NCBI GenBank assembly: GCA_002099365.1
Contig: MSED01000006.1
Coordinates: forward strand, 124,001 to 188,000
Origin: Phialophora verrucosa
Lineage: Eukaryota; Ascomycota; Eurotiomycetes; Chaetothyriales; Herpotrichiellaceae
Length of the DNA stretch: 64,000 nt
Direction of reading: 5' to 3'
The position numbers and the translations under genes are program-made. The notes under the pieces are model-generated. The model saw only the letters and a program-made list of their open reading frames with translations. It was not told the origin of the DNA and did no database searches. Of this stretch, positions 1 through 11,619 are shown in pieces. The first letter of the stretch is position 1. The number at the start of each line of letters is the position of its first letter.

Positions 1-635
1 AACTTGGAGCCCCATTCGAAGGCCGCAACCAGTCCCCGCCGTGTCGACGACATATTGGTGTTCTGCACGTAGCGAGCGAGGGAGATGTGAAAGGCAAAGG
101 CAGGGGCAGCGCAGTTGTCACCGTAATTGCCTGGTGGGAGAAGCCCGGTGGTGTATCAACGCGTACAAAGCCCAATGGTCCTTCTGTCACTTAACGCTAT
201 TGTCGAGGACATGTTGAAGGAGACCAGGGGCACCGACAGAGCCTGCTGCTCGACCTACGAACCCGCAGCCTTACCGAATACGACCCCGACTTCGAACTCC
301 ATGGATGGTTATTCATCTCTATCTCCTTCGTGTTTGTCGGTGCCGGAGCGTGGCATGTGGCAGCGTGGAACTACTCTTTCCCCACCAGAGCAGAGCAGCT
401 TCTCTGGCGAGTGTCTAGCGTTATGGCAATGGCTGTGCCAGCGGCGTGTATGGCGTGGTGGCTAACATGCCACAATCAGGACGGATGGCGCGATCGCATC
501 TTCCTGATTCTCACTGGCTGCATGACTTTGGGAACATGGACGTGTATCATCGTGGAAACGGTCATCTCCCTACGGTCGGCTACTGCTGGAATCTATGAAC
601 GAGTCAGATGGAGCGACTTCATTCCTCATCTCTGA
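1..635 (+). CDS. 3' part of a fungal multi-pass membrane protein (5' end outside window)
   Basis: I do not know its function. The last exon ends in the stop at 633-635, and its frame (codons starting at multiples of 3) reads back to about position 195. It has two hydrophobic stretches (around 303-350 and 400-470, with a third at 505-580) and ends in a motif of the form SLRS..GxY..V.WSDFIPHL, which I associate with a family of uncharacterised Pezizomycotina membrane proteins. Upstream, an intron at 69-114 joins a short exon to a second frame that reads CINAYKAQWSFCHL, also family-like. Between about 200 and 212 the frame changes by one base with no convincing intron (candidates are only 37-40 nt with no branch motif). 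The copy may therefore be frameshifted, or the base may be an assembly error. The neighbour GUF1 is convergent, only 58 bp away. Confidence 0.5.
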
Positions 636-693
636 GACTGGAACAGCACTATTTACGCTCTGGCAAATTTGATAGATGCTATAATAATCTTTC

Positions 694-2670
694 TTACTTC
701 GCCAGGAAAGCCTGAAAGGCTGTGTGCTCAATAACCACATTCCCCACAGCCTTCAATTTCTTCCTCCCCTCCTTCTGCTTTTCGAGTAACTTCATCCGCC
801 TCGTCTTATCCGCTGCGTGCAACTTCTGTGTCACGTCCTTCCTAAAGGGCTTCAGTGTCTCCCGTGCGATTATTTGTTTTCCCACGGCGGCTTGAATGAC
901 AACCTCAAACATTTGGCGATCAACGTGCTCTTTGAATTTCTCGACCCATTGCTTGCCCACGTGGCGGACCTGACTGTGGTGCATAACCCGGGCGATGGCA
1001 TCTACGGGTTCCTTATTCACAAGTAGTTGGAGTTTGACAATGTTGCTAACCCGCCATTCCGCCTCCTCATAATCCAGCGTGGCATATCCCTTTGTGGCCG
1101 ATTTCAACTTCCCGAAGAAGTCATCCACCAGTTGGGCAAGGGGCATCTCGTACTTTAGGATCACTTGCGATGAGGTAAAGTACTCCATAGACTTCTGTTC
1201 GCCGCGATTTGCTTCGCAGAGTTCCATGACCTTGCCTAGGTATTCGTCTGGGAAGGTGAGCGTCGAGAGGACATATGGTTCACGGAGTTCAGTGACGTTT
1301 CTGCGCGTTTCCTCGCTATCGGGGAATTCGGCTGGGTTGGTGATGACAACTTCCTTGCCATCTTTGTAAAGAACTTTGAACGGGACCGTTGGTGGGGTGA
1401 TGATGATGCTCGCGCCATGTTCCTGACGAAGGCGATCTTCGAAGACGGAGCAGTGCAGGGTTCCCAAGAAGCCGAGGCGAAAACCTGCGCCGAGAGCAAG
1501 AGAAGATTCCTTTTGGATGGTGACGCTTCTGTCATTGAGAAGGAGTTGGTTTATGCTGTCTTCGAGGTGCTCGAATTCGCCTTGGTCGACGGGAAATGCG
1601 GCAACGAAGACCATGGGTTTGGGTTCCTCAAACCCAGGGAGTGGTTGGACTTGGTTCTGGAAGCCCAATTTGGTGTATGTGTCACCAATTTTCGCTTCGC
1701 TACTCTTTCTCATCGAGGGGTTGAAATAGACGTAGCCAACCTGTCCGGCACGTAGTACCTTTTGCGGCGTTTGATCCGGATACATGATGCCAACTTCTCC
1801 GACGGTGTACTTCAGGCCTGTCACAAACGAGACAATCTGATCTCCTGCTCGAAGTTCGCCGTCGAATACCCGGACCAGTAGAATGACGCCTTTGTAGCTT
1901 GAGTACCAGGAGTCGACCAAGAATAGCCGAAGGGGCTTCTTAGTATCACCCACCGGGGCTGGGATCCTCTCTATCACTGCTGGAAGGACGTTCTCCACAT
2001 TCAGCCCAGTCTTTGCAGACACAAGCACAGCGGAATCAGGATCCAACTCAAAGGTGTCATGCATCTGTTCCAACGCTCTAGGAGGATCAGCGTGAGGCAA
2101 ATCAACCTTGTTGAGAATTGGGACCAATGTCAATCCCTGAGCAAAAGCCAAGTAGAAGTTCGCAACCGTCTGCGCCTGGATCCCTTGGCTCGCATCGACC
2201 AGCAAAAGCGCACCTCCACAGCTGGCATAGCTCCGCGAGACTTCGGCGCGGAAGTCTACATGGCCGGGGGTGTCGACGAGATGCAACAGATAGTCATCTC
2301 CCTTGTAGTTGTAGATCATGGAACATGTTTGCGCCTTGACAGTTATTCCTCGTTCCCTTTCCACGTCCAATTTATCCAAGACCTGCTTGTTCGCCCCTGG
2401 TTGGATAGTACCCGTCAGCTCCAACAACCGATCGCTGAGAGTGCTTTTGCCATGATCGACATGCGCGACGATACAGAAGTTACGATAACGCTCAATGGGG
2501 ATCGCAGCGATGCGCGATTCAAGATCGCCTAGGGGTGTGGTGTTGAGCGCATTTCTGAAAGGAGTCGTTGCAAAGTGCCGTATGTTTGGCCTAGACCACG
2601 TCGAGATCGAGGCAGAAGATGTGCTCAGTGCAGCTCTTCGCCGTGCAAAGGACTGCAGCCATGATCGCAT
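694..2670 (-). CDS. GUF1: Translation factor GUF1, mitochondrial elongation factor 4 (LepA family)
   Basis: GUF1/EF4 is a mitochondrial ribosome-associated GTPase that back-translocates or rescues stalled ribosomes. This is a single-exon gene of 658 codons. Residues 1-60 are basic and Ser/Ala-rich, as expected for a mitochondrial transit peptide. GTPase motifs follow: G1 AHVDHGKST (about 69-77), RGIT in switch I, DTPGH in G3, NKVD in G4. Then come the EF-G-like domains II, III and V and the LepA-specific basic C-terminal domain. I chose the ATG at 2670 because the open frame extends 15 codons further only from a TTG; ATGCGATCATGG starts a normal presequence. It is transcribed divergently from MAD2 with 206 bp between the start codons, a likely shared promoter. 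Confidence 0.96.
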   Translation of the reverse strand: MRSWLQSFARRRAALSTSSASISTWSRPNIRHFATTPFRNALNTTPLGDLESRIAAIPIERYRNFCIVAHVDHGKSTLSDRLLELTGTIQPGANKQVLDKLDVERERGITVKAQTCSMIYNYKGDDYLLHLVDTPGHVDFRAEVSRSYASCGGALLLVDASQGIQAQTVANFYLAFAQGLTLVPILNKVDLPHADPPRALEQMHDTFELDPDSAVLVSAKTGLNVENVLPAVIERIPAPVGDTKKPLRLFLVDSWYSSYKGVILLVRVFDGELRAGDQIVSFVTGLKYTVGEVGIMYPDQTPQKVLRAGQVGYVYFNPSMRKSSEAKIGDTYTKLGFQNQVQPLPGFEEPKPMVFVAAFPVDQGEFEHLEDSINQLLLNDRSVTIQKESSLALGAGFRLGFLGTLHCSVFEDRLRQEHGASIIITPPTVPFKVLYKDGKEVVITNPAEFPDSEETRRNVTELREPYVLSTLTFPDEYLGKVMELCEANRGEQKSMEYFTSSQVILKYEMPLAQLVDDFFGKLKSATKGYATLDYEEAEWRVSNIVKLQLLVNKEPVDAIARVMHHSQVRHVGKQWVEKFKEHVDRQMFEVVIQAAVGKQIIARETLKPFRKDVTQKLHAADKTRRMKLLEKQKEGRKKLKAVGNVVIEHTAFQAFLAK

Positions 2671-2876
2671 GGATTGCCGTGATGGGGGTGGTGCAGAATC
2701 ATTAGCCGCGCTCAACGTTGTTCAGGCTTGCTGAGAAAATTGACGGCCGGCGAGATGGAAGTGAACTGCCCCCGATAATTGCCCAGCCAACAATCGCGTC
2801 AACAAAACCTCACTCAACTTTCAGGTTAATACGAAGTACTCGTTTTCAACTGCGCAAGAATCCAGCATATTTCAAG

Positions 2877-3704
2877 ATGGCGGCTGACAAAAAGGACAAA
2901 TCGCAATTGCATAAAGTGGCTCTGAAAGGTATTGGTACAGACTTTCTGATGGCAGGCGTCCCCTAATGTATGTGCGATAGGATCATCCAAGACGGTCGCC
3001 GAGTTCGTAAGTGCATCCTACCTCAACTACGTATAGCCACTGATTGTCGCTAGTTCGAATACTCGATCAACACAATCCTGTTCCAAAGAGGAGTATATCC
3101 CGCAGAGGACTTTACACCAGTCAAAAAATATGGCCTCAACATGCTGGTCTCTTCGGACGACCAGGTCAAAGCATACATTAAGAAGATTATGTCACAGTTG
3201 AATAAGTGGATGGTTGGAGGCAAGATCTCGAAGCTCGTGGTGGTGATCACGAGCAAAGAGACGGGCGAACATGTGGAAAGATGGCAATTCGATGTTCAGC
3301 TTCTGGGCAAGTCCTCAAAGTCACGATCCTCAAAGAAAGCTACGGACAAGGAGAATGCAGTCCCAGAGTAAGTACCGTCAACCACCTGGGGCGAGATGTC
3401 CTGACAATGCAACAGGAGCACAACACAAGAAGACACCGAACCAGAGAAGACGGAGGTACAGATACAAGAGGAGATCCAGGCCATCTTCCGGCAAATTACA
3501 GCATCAGTCACGTTTCTACCAGTGCTCGACGGTAACTGTACGTTCAATGTGCTAGTCTACGCCGATGCGGATTCCGAAGTGCCTGTCGAATGGGGCGATA
3601 GCGATGCTAAGGAGATCAAGAACGCCGAGAAAGTGCAGCTACGGAGTTTCAGTACTAGCAACCACAAGGTTGATACGCTGGTCAGTTATCGGTTGTTGGA
3701 TTGA
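2877..3704 (+). CDS. MAD2: Spindle assembly checkpoint protein MAD2 (HORMA domain)
   Basis: Mad2 binds Cdc20 and Mad1 at unattached kinetochores and blocks the anaphase-promoting complex. Four exons: 2877-2928, 2981-3006, 3054-3367 and 3416-3704; introns of 52, 47 and 48 nt with GT...AG ends, and frames that join exactly to give 226 residues. The HORMA fold covers nearly the whole protein; recognisable pieces are TVAEFFEYSINTILFQRGVYP near the N-terminus (split by intron 2), the LVVVI strand, and the C-terminal safety-belt region ending in VSYRLLD. Family proteins are about 200-210 residues. The extra length comes from a charged Ser/Lys/Glu insert around residues 125-155, at the intron 3 junction. 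Confidence 0.95.
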
Positions 3705-4296
3705 TGCAGGGTGGGAACATATCTGAGAGAGCGAGGAGTTTGAAGGCTCGGATATTTTAGGCGCAAGGAAAGCTGGAGTTGGCATTCGCGCTCAGCGCTT
3801 TGATATCTCCAACTGTTTCACCGGGATAATGATAACGGATGCGGAATCAGCCAGTCTTTGTGCAACTCCTTCAAAGACCCATTACAGGGTTCACCCTTGA
3901 CGAATCTTCGTGCTCACTGTTAGATGCTGCTTGCATGAGTTTTCCCAAGCGCTTTATGGGTAATATGACCACTGAACTGACAGATTCCGACCAGCTGGAT
4001 GAACCTAGTACATAGTCCAGCATCCGCAATATCTGCGATCTAGACCTTAAACGCTTCCATACCCGGGTTTCATTGATATTCAATAATTGGTGCGGGAGAG
4101 GAGGCGAGGCTCCAGCTCAGCCTCGTGAGGTGGGGTTGCAGTTGGAGAAAAAGTTGTCGCGCATGTCGCCCACCATCGAAATCTCGAGGCTTCCTGCTCC
4201 AGGGACGTTGTCCGCTTACAACTACGGCCGTCATGGTCGTTCCTGCTATATCCTACTCACATCTATCTTCCGCTTGACGGTGACAGGTGAGGCAAG
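3705..4296. other. Intergenic, MAD2 to RPC1
   Basis: No supported gene. It should contain the MAD2 3' end and the RPC1 promoter. Short open frames on both strands lack family resemblance. Confidence 0.6.
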
Positions 4297-7200
4297 ATGA
4301 CTGCTATCACGGAGGTCCAGGACATCGTCCTGGGGAAGGAGCAAGTCATAAACGACGCGCCCAAGGTCATCAAAGAACTCCAGTTCGGCGTTTTGTATGA
4401 CAATCGCGAAGGACGTCAAAGAAACATTCTGACGGCTGCAGGTCGGATCAAGACATCATAAACCAGTCCGCGGTTGAACTGGTCGATCGCCGCCTCTTTG
4501 ACCTCGACAAGACTCGATCAGGAGGCGCTCGTGCCATTGCCGAATATGGTCCTCTCGATCGGCGCATGGGCGTCTCGTCCAAGGCCAACATTTGCGACAC
4601 ATGCGGAAAGCCTCTACAAGACTGCAATGGTCATTTTGGACACGTGCGCCTTGTCTTGCCGGTCTTCCATGTCGGTTATTTCAAGAAAGTCATCCAGATA
4701 CTTCAGAGTATTTGCAAGGTATGCGACCGCTGCTAACAGCATCACCAAAATGCTAATGATTTCTTCAGGACTGCTCCTGCATTCTTCTTTCCGAACTCGA
4801 CCGCAGGAAATTTCTCAGTGCTCTTCGCAAAGCGCAAGATGATACCCTCAGACAAGCCGCGATCGTAAGAAAAGTTGCCGACCAATGCAAGAAAACGAAG
4901 ACTTGCTTCGAATGTGGCGCTATCAATGGCCAGGTGAGAAAAGCTGGGACCCAGGCTTTGAAGATATCCCACGACAAGTTTAGATCCTACAACGCTTCGA
5001 CCGCACGAACGAAAGTCCCTCCGGCGGAGAAGATACTGTTCGACCAGTCGTTTGAGACGGCAAAGCTCACGAATTCCGAACTTGAGAAACATCTCAAGAA
5101 GGCAGTGGACGATTTGACTCCTCTCCGCGTTTACCGGCTGTTTAGACGAGTGCGGCGTGCTGATCGCGACTTGCTTGGTCTGTTTTCCGCGAAGCCTGAG
5201 GAGTTTCTCTGGACGTACATCCCAGCTCCGCCCGCGTGCATACGGCCGTCGGTTGGTCAAGAAGCGTCGAGTACAGAAGACGACATCACCGCCAAGCTGG
5301 GCGACATTGTTGCTGCGAACGATGCCTTGCGGGATACCCTTGAAAGAGGACTTCCCACCGCCCAAATCATCGAGCATTGGGACTACTTGTCTCTCAATCT
5401 GGCCATGTACATCAATAGCGACGTTCCTGGTCTAGCCAAGGGGGATGTCAAGCAGATTCGAGGTTTCGTTCAGCGGCTGAAGGGCAAACAAGGCCGCTTT
5501 CGGGGTAACCTGTCAGGCAAACGTGTTGACTTTTCTGGTCGTACTGTTATTTCGCCCGATCCGAACCTGAGCATCGACGAGGTCGCGGTGCCTGAGCTTG
5601 TGGCGAAGAACATGACGTACCCCGAAGTGGTGAACGAGACCAATATTGAGAAGCTACGACAACGAATCCTGAACGGACCTGATAAGTGGCCAGGGGCTAA
5701 TCATGTCGTCAAACTAGAAGGCGGCTACAAGAACTCCCTCAAATTCGGCAACAGTATGACCGCCAAACATCTGAAGGAGGGCGACATTGTTGAACGCCAC
5801 CTTGAAGATGGCGATATTGTGCTCTTCAATCGGCAACCTTCCCTCCACAAGCTCAGTATTCTGAGTCATTTCGTCAAGGTTCGGCCTCATCGGACGTTTC
5901 GACTCAATGAATGCGTATGCAATCCGTACAATGCGGACTTTGATGGGGATGAGATGAATCTTCACGTCCCCCAAACCGAGGAAGCGCGAACCGAAGCTCG
6001 ACTCTTGATGGGTGTCAAGTACAACATCGTTACGCCGAAGAATGGAGAGCCAATCATTTCTGCCATCCAGGACTTCATTACTGCTTCCTGGCTCCTAAGC
6101 AGCTTAGACCAATTCTTCGACAAGAAGACGTTCGTCACCATGTGTTGCGGCATGCTGGAACCTGATACCAAATTCGACCTTCCGCCACCTGCCGTCATTA
6201 AACCACAGACTCTCTGGACGGGAAAGCAGGTCTTCAGCGTCCTGATGCGACCGAACAGACAGTCAAATGTGACGGTCAACTTGGATGCTCCATCTCGCGA
6301 CCACAACCAATACCATCCCGGCTTGCATCGAGATTTGCAAGACGACAGCTTCTTGTGCATCCGCAACTCTGAGGTCCTTTGTGGCAGAATGGACAAGGGC
6401 ACGGTAGGTTCTGGCAAGAAGAACTCGGTATTCTACATCCTCTATCGTGACTTTGGTCCTGACGAAGCTGCCCGAGGAATGAATCGGCTGTCGAAACTCT
6501 GCGCCAGGTGGTTGGGCAACCAAGGCTTCACTGTCGGCATTAGCGATGTCACCCCACCAGGCAAGTTGGTCAAGGAGAAAGGCGACATGATAGGAAAGGT
6601 ATTCAATGAGTGTCTTGGCTTCGTCCGAGACTCAAAAGCGGGCAAGCTGAAGAGAAAGGCAGGCCTGGACGACGCAGGCACTCTAGAAGCAGAGCAAGTC
6701 CGAGTGCTGAGTACAGTTCGGACGAATATCTCCAAAATCCTGACGAACCAGCTGAGCAAGTATAACACTCCTATGGTCATGGCTACATCCGGTTCGAAGG
6801 GATCGAACATCAACGTAGCTCAGATGGCCGCTCTACTTGGACAGCAAGACATTGAAGGGAAGCGTGTTGCCGATGGTTTCCAGGACCGGACCTTGCCCCA
6901 TTTTCCGAAGCACGAACGATCTCCACCGTCCAAAGGCTTCGTGTCCAACAGTTTCTTCAGTGGCCTGCTGCCATACGAGTTCTTATTCCACGCCGTTGGT
7001 GGGCGTGTTGGTCTAGTCGATACAGCCGTCAAGACTGCAGAGACTGGTTACATGTCACGACGACTGATGAAGTCCCTCGAAGACCTTTCCACCCAATATG
7101 ACCGGACGGTCCGGAACTCAGCGTCCAATGTCGTGCAGTTTCGTTTCGGAGATGACGAGCTTGACCCAGTGGACATGGAATCGAGCGCGAAGCCCGTCGA

Positions 7201-9121
7201 TTTCGAGCGTACCTATGCTCACGTTGAGGCCACCACCTTTGATGTCAAAGACCCAGGGCTTGAGGATACCGAGATTTTCAGCATCATGGAAGAGAAACTC
7301 TCGGCTGAGCGTAGGAAACTCACGAGAGAAGGCCTCGATGGTGCTGAGCTTAAGTACGAAGAGAATGATGAGAATCTCGTCGATCAGAAAGAAAGCAACC
7401 GGGAATTCTTGAAATCGATACACGACTTCATCATGGCGAAGTCGCAGTCTTTCAACGAGGCAAGAGCTATGAAGAAGCAATACGCTCTACCTCCCGCCCG
7501 AGCAGCCGTTGGCTCGAAGAGAAAGGCCGATTCCGATGTCGATGACATGGAGGCTTCTACACCCGTACCAAAGAAACGTGCCGGTAGGAAGGGTGTTGTC
7601 GCAGCAACGCCAAAAGGGACCAAGAAAGGAAAGCAAGCTACCACGGCCAACAGCTCATTGGCACCACCTTCCACCAAAGACCGCTTTGACCTCACCTCAA
7701 AAATGTCTAGAAAGACCTTGCAGGCTTTCGTCGACGAGTGCTTGACTAAGTACGAAAAAGCACGTGTCGAACCGGGTCATGCAGTCGGTGCAGTCGGTGC
7801 ACAGTCTATTGGTGAGCCCGGTACGCAGATGACGCTCAAGACCTTCCATTTTGCTGGTGTTGCCGGTATGAGTTTGACAGCGGGTGTACCTCGTATTAAA
7901 GAGATCATCAACGCCTCGAAGGAGATCAGTACCCCAGTTATTACTTGTCGATTGGAGCGCAGGAAGGACTTGTCGATACCTGAGGGACTTGCTCGGATTG
8001 TCAAAGGTCGGATTGAGAGTCTCTTCCTTGGTGACATCGCTTCGTACATTGAAATCCGACATTCTCTGGACAAACCCAGCTGCATCCACCTAAAGATCTC
8101 GGTCGACACAATCATCGATTTAGGACTCGATCTCACCATGAAAGACATCGTCTCGGCTATCCAGAAACATCGACAACTCAAAGCATCCAAGTTGAGGATA
8201 CAGCTGCGCGGTAAAGACGAGCTTAAAATCTCAACAGAATTCGCTATCAAATCCGCGAAAAGAGGAGCCGCTGCCAAAGTGGATGAGGAAGGACAAGGTG
8301 AGCGCCTTATGCGCCTCCAAATGCTGCGGCGTATCTTGCCTAGCGTACATGTCCTTGGTCATCCTCTGGCTACTAGAGCAGTCGTTATGTCCGAAGACGA
8401 CCCACGATCGGACGAGGTCAAAGCGATGCGAAGAGCTCTGGCAGAGCAACAGACGAAACGCGAAGAAGGACAATCTACAAGCGACGAGCCAGCGGTCAAA
8501 GAGGAGACCAACGCAACCCCAAAGGTTAAACTCGAAGAACCCACTACATCTGCCCTATCTGATGTCCCCACCAAAGACACAGCCCCTGTGCAAATGCACA
8601 AGGTTATGGTCGAGGGCTACGGTCTGCGTTACTGTATGAACACCGAAGGCGTCGATCCCTACAAGACGGAGACCAACGGCGTCATTGAGACGTTACAAGT
8701 GCTGGGCATTGAAGCGGCGCGGTCGAAAATCATCACGGAGATCCAGGAGGTCACCAAGGGCTTGAGCATTGATCCGCGGCATATGTACCTCCTTGCAGAT
8801 GTGATGACGTACAAGGGCGAAGTTCTAGGGATTACGCGCTTCGGGCTTGCGAAGATGAGGGACAGTGTTCTTCAACTCGCCTCGTTTGAGAAGACGGCAG
8901 ACCATGTATTCGATGCCGGTGCCGCCGGGAAAGTCGACCGTATTGAAGGTGTGAGTGAGAGCGTGATTGTGGGCAAGACTATGGGCGTGGGCACGGGGAG
9001 TGTTGAGGTTGTAAGGTACTTGGATCATCCACTCGAGATGGGGAGTAAGTTCGTGAAGAAGCGGTGTGTTTTCGAGGACGCGTGGGAGGGGAGGAAGAGC
9101 AAAAAGAGACAGACGAAATGA
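4297..9121 (+). CDS. RPC1: DNA-directed RNA polymerase III largest subunit (C160)
   Basis: Catalytic subunit of RNA polymerase III, which transcribes tRNA, 5S rRNA and other small RNAs in the nucleus. Three exons: 4297-4394, 4442-4718 and 4769-9121; introns of 47 and 50 nt; 1575 residues. The N-terminal zinc-binding clamp is visible (CDTC at 84-87, then CNGHFGH). So are the rudder/lid region with QRLKGKQGRFRGNLSGKR, the catalytic NADFDGDEM (Asp triad near residues 515-519), the funnel/bridge region with GSKGS, and the trigger-loop segment TLKTFHFAGV near residue 1150. Pol III identity rests on the IPAPPACIRPSV and DDLTPLRV motifs. It is longer than the usual 1390-1460 residues. A Lys/Arg-rich, low-complexity insert lies at about 1041-1096, just before the trigger-loop region. 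Confidence 0.96.
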
Positions 9122-9635
9122 TCCTGACCGGGGCTGGACTGGCCATACTGAAATATAGTTGATGTGCAATGATCTGATGAGGCTGCATCCTGCGTCCGCG
9201 CACTGATGACCTGGCTCGTGACGCTCACGCTGTGCGAGCTCAAATCATTTCTTGCCAAAACGCTCACTTCCTCTGATCCAACGTGCAGTTTGAGTGCAGG
9301 CGTGTCAAATGGAGGTTGCGAAGGAATGGAATGTCACCTCGAATAGCGATGTCGTCCGTGCAGTGAATTCGAGATTTTTATGTTTACTTCACCTGGCGAG
9401 TGGTTATATGTACAGTGTCGCCCTTGCACTCATCTTCGCCCTTATGCCTTCTAGAGGTATGCCCCGATTCACGCATGCCTGCCTGCATCCAAGGTGGTGG
9501 TTGAATTTGCCCAAGCCCGTCACAACAGTCCCGTCCCATTCACAGCCGCGAGCTCACCTCCGGCGTCTCTTCGTGGATTGAACATTCCCCACCAGCGAGG
9601 ACCCCCTCGCCAAAACTTGAAGACAAGAGATGCGT
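9122..9635. other. Convergent intergenic region, RPC1 / COX9
   Basis: 514 bp between two convergent stop codons. I see no gene or repeat; it should contain both 3' UTRs. Confidence 0.6.
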
Positions 9636-10082
9636 CTATTTAAACCCAGCGTCCCGGGCGCGTTGATCTTCAAGACGGGCGTAGAAAGTGTCGCGAGCTC
9701 GCACGCGGGGCAGGTGGAAACCGTACCACCAGAGGTATCCGAACGTTGTGCCGAGACCTGCAAGTATCGCGGTGTTAGTCTCACGGTCTGTCTCCGGGGC
9801 TTCACGGAGGAGCTCATTTGTGAGCATGGACGGGGAAAGCATACCGAGAGCGATGCTGAGATCCAAAACGAGGCCCCGTCGGAGCATCTGCGCGGGTCCA
9901 AAGGTTAACGAGGTAGCTCATGCGGTAGTAGTGACGAAACAAGATGAGACGGGGGCAATTCAAGGTGTTTACGCCAGGTAGAGAGGAGAGCTCAATCGAG
10001 GCAGAGGACGGGTGTACGCTGGGGGGCCCATAGCTTGCAAGACCGGGACGTGACATACTCCTTCGATAGGTTTAATTGGCAT
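9636..10082 (-). CDS. COX9: Cytochrome c oxidase subunit VIIa (COX9-like), 62 residues
   Basis: A small single-pass subunit of mitochondrial complex IV. Three exons on the minus strand: 10082-10059 (8 codons, MPIKPIEG), 9887-9845, and 9757-9636; introns of 170 and 87 nt with canonical ends. The joined product starts MPIKPIEGMLRRGLVLD, has one hydrophobic segment with GYLWWYGFHLPR, and ends with the charged RDTFYARLEDQRA tail. This matches the COX9/COX7a pattern (KPITG..RR...D......WWYGFH....R..FY..LE). Total length is normal for the family. Divergent from TAF8. Confidence 0.93.
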
Positions 10083-10501
10083 GTTTTCACTTTCGGAGCT
10101 CTCAAAGAGCTCGAGATCTTCCTTCCTTGAGTCGTTTGGCTATTCTCGCCCAGGTGCCTCGACGGTGGAGGGAGGTTTGCGGTCGGGGTAGGGGTTCGTG
10201 GTTGAGGAGTGCGAGGTGGAAAAGTGGAAAGTGACAGTGGTGTGATAAAGCGCTGGAGCTCCTTGAAGATCCGCAATTGAGGCCGAAATGATCGCAGGCT
10301 CAGCCTTGGCCTTGGCACATTATGTAAGCCGCAGCCTCGTCGCGGCACTTGCGTTCACTCTGCGTTTCCAGCCGATCTTCTCTGCTGCAACTTGAAGTCC
10401 GACTGACGCTGATCTGGAGGAACAGAGATATATTTCCTTGATTTCACCAATATTTATGAGAGGGTCAGGACGGTTTCATTCCCTAGTTCCCGGGCGCGGC
10501 C
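10083..10501. promoter_or_regulatory. Divergent intergenic region COX9 / TAF8
   Basis: 419 bp between the two start codons, so it should carry both promoters. No specific binding site is claimed. Confidence 0.5.
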
Positions 10502-11523
10502 ATGTCGACCATCTCTCCGAACAGGAAGATCCCGTACCACCACCATCATGTCTTGCGACACAAGCCTCAAACAATCCCTACACCGGAGCCGGCCCTGATC
10601 GATCAAGAAGTGGTGGACAAACTGCTCGTAGACTGTATACGGACGATATGCGAAGAAGTGGCGCTCAAGGAGGACATCACGGACCCAGTCATTGAATCGG
10701 TCGCACTGGAATCCATGGTCGCTGCTGTGGACGAATGTACGCTACCATGCTCCCATGGCTGCCAAAGAAAACATTGACTGACGTCTTCCTAGTCATGCTG
10801 AAGTTCCTGTCCAAAGTCCGGCGGTCGATGCTCGCAGCCCGCCGAACATGTCCCATCGCGCCTGATTTCGAAACCGCAATCGATGTCTTCAACATTCCCC
10901 GACCAGACGACCAACTTCGACCGTACAAGACCCAACCGGAAATAAACCCTCCCCTATACCCGACACCTCCTCCCGAAGATGAATTCCACAACCTCGTCGA
11001 ACTTCCGGCATCGTTCCTAGGTCCCGACCTGGACGGTCATGGCGAGTTGAAGAAATTCTCCTTCACCACGAGAGGGCTTCCTGGGTTGCCTTCGGCGCAT
11101 ACCTACAAAGACACACCCGTCTACCCGCAGAGAGAATCTGACACGCGCAAGATCAGAGAGTTGGCGACCCATGAAGGGAAGCTGGGCGAGCAGGCGCTGC
11201 GCAAGTTGGCTGGGGCGGTGAAACTAGATGCCGCGCATACACTTGAAAGCGAGGCGTCTTTCGTCAAGCAAAAGACTCCCGCGCGGCAGCAACGCCGGAA
11301 ACGGTGGAAGACAAGTGTCACCCTGTCAGAGGAGGCGGTTTTTGAAGAGACGTTGCGCGACTTGCTGGCCAATGAGCCCGGCGGGTTTGAGTTAGGACCG
11401 ATCGTGACTTGCGAGAAGGCGTATCGCATGCCAGACGATGTCGCGGTGAAGAGGAAAGCTCCGCCCGTGAAAGGCGGCGGCGGGAGCGCGATCCAGGACG
11501 AGGATGTTGTGATGGAGCTTTAA
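10502..11523 (+). CDS. TAF8: Transcription initiation factor TFIID subunit 8 (TAF8)
   Basis: TAF8 pairs with TAF10 through a histone fold and anchors TAF2 in the TFIID core for RNA polymerase II initiation. Two exons: 10502-10736 and 10793-11523, separated by a 56-nt intron whose splicing joins GAA T to TC ATG; 321 residues. The bromo-associated histone fold spans about residues 35-110 (LIDQEVVDKLLVDCIRTICEE, then FMLKFLSKVRRS). The TAF8 C-terminal motif LPSAHTYKDTPVY, followed by RKIRELATHEGKLGEQALRKL, lies near residues 185-225. The tail is basic (KRKAP) and may carry a nuclear signal. Confidence 0.93.
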
Positions 11524-11619
11524 CGGATTGCTGGTGCGATCGTCCTTTCTCCCAGCGACGGCGTTTGGAGGGCGAACCATAATGCATTTGATACCCCAAT
11601 CTAGGCAGGATACATGAAT

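Noticed and set aside
202..241. 38-40 nt intron in the left-edge gene
   Set aside because: Too short, no branch motif, and the 38-nt version does not restore the frame.
2059..2532. 157-codon open frame on the plus strand
   Set aside because: Antisense to the GUF1 GTPase domain; no family resemblance.
2671..2715. Upstream extension of GUF1 by 15 codons
   Set aside because: Begins with TTG; the ATG at 2670 starts a normal presequence.
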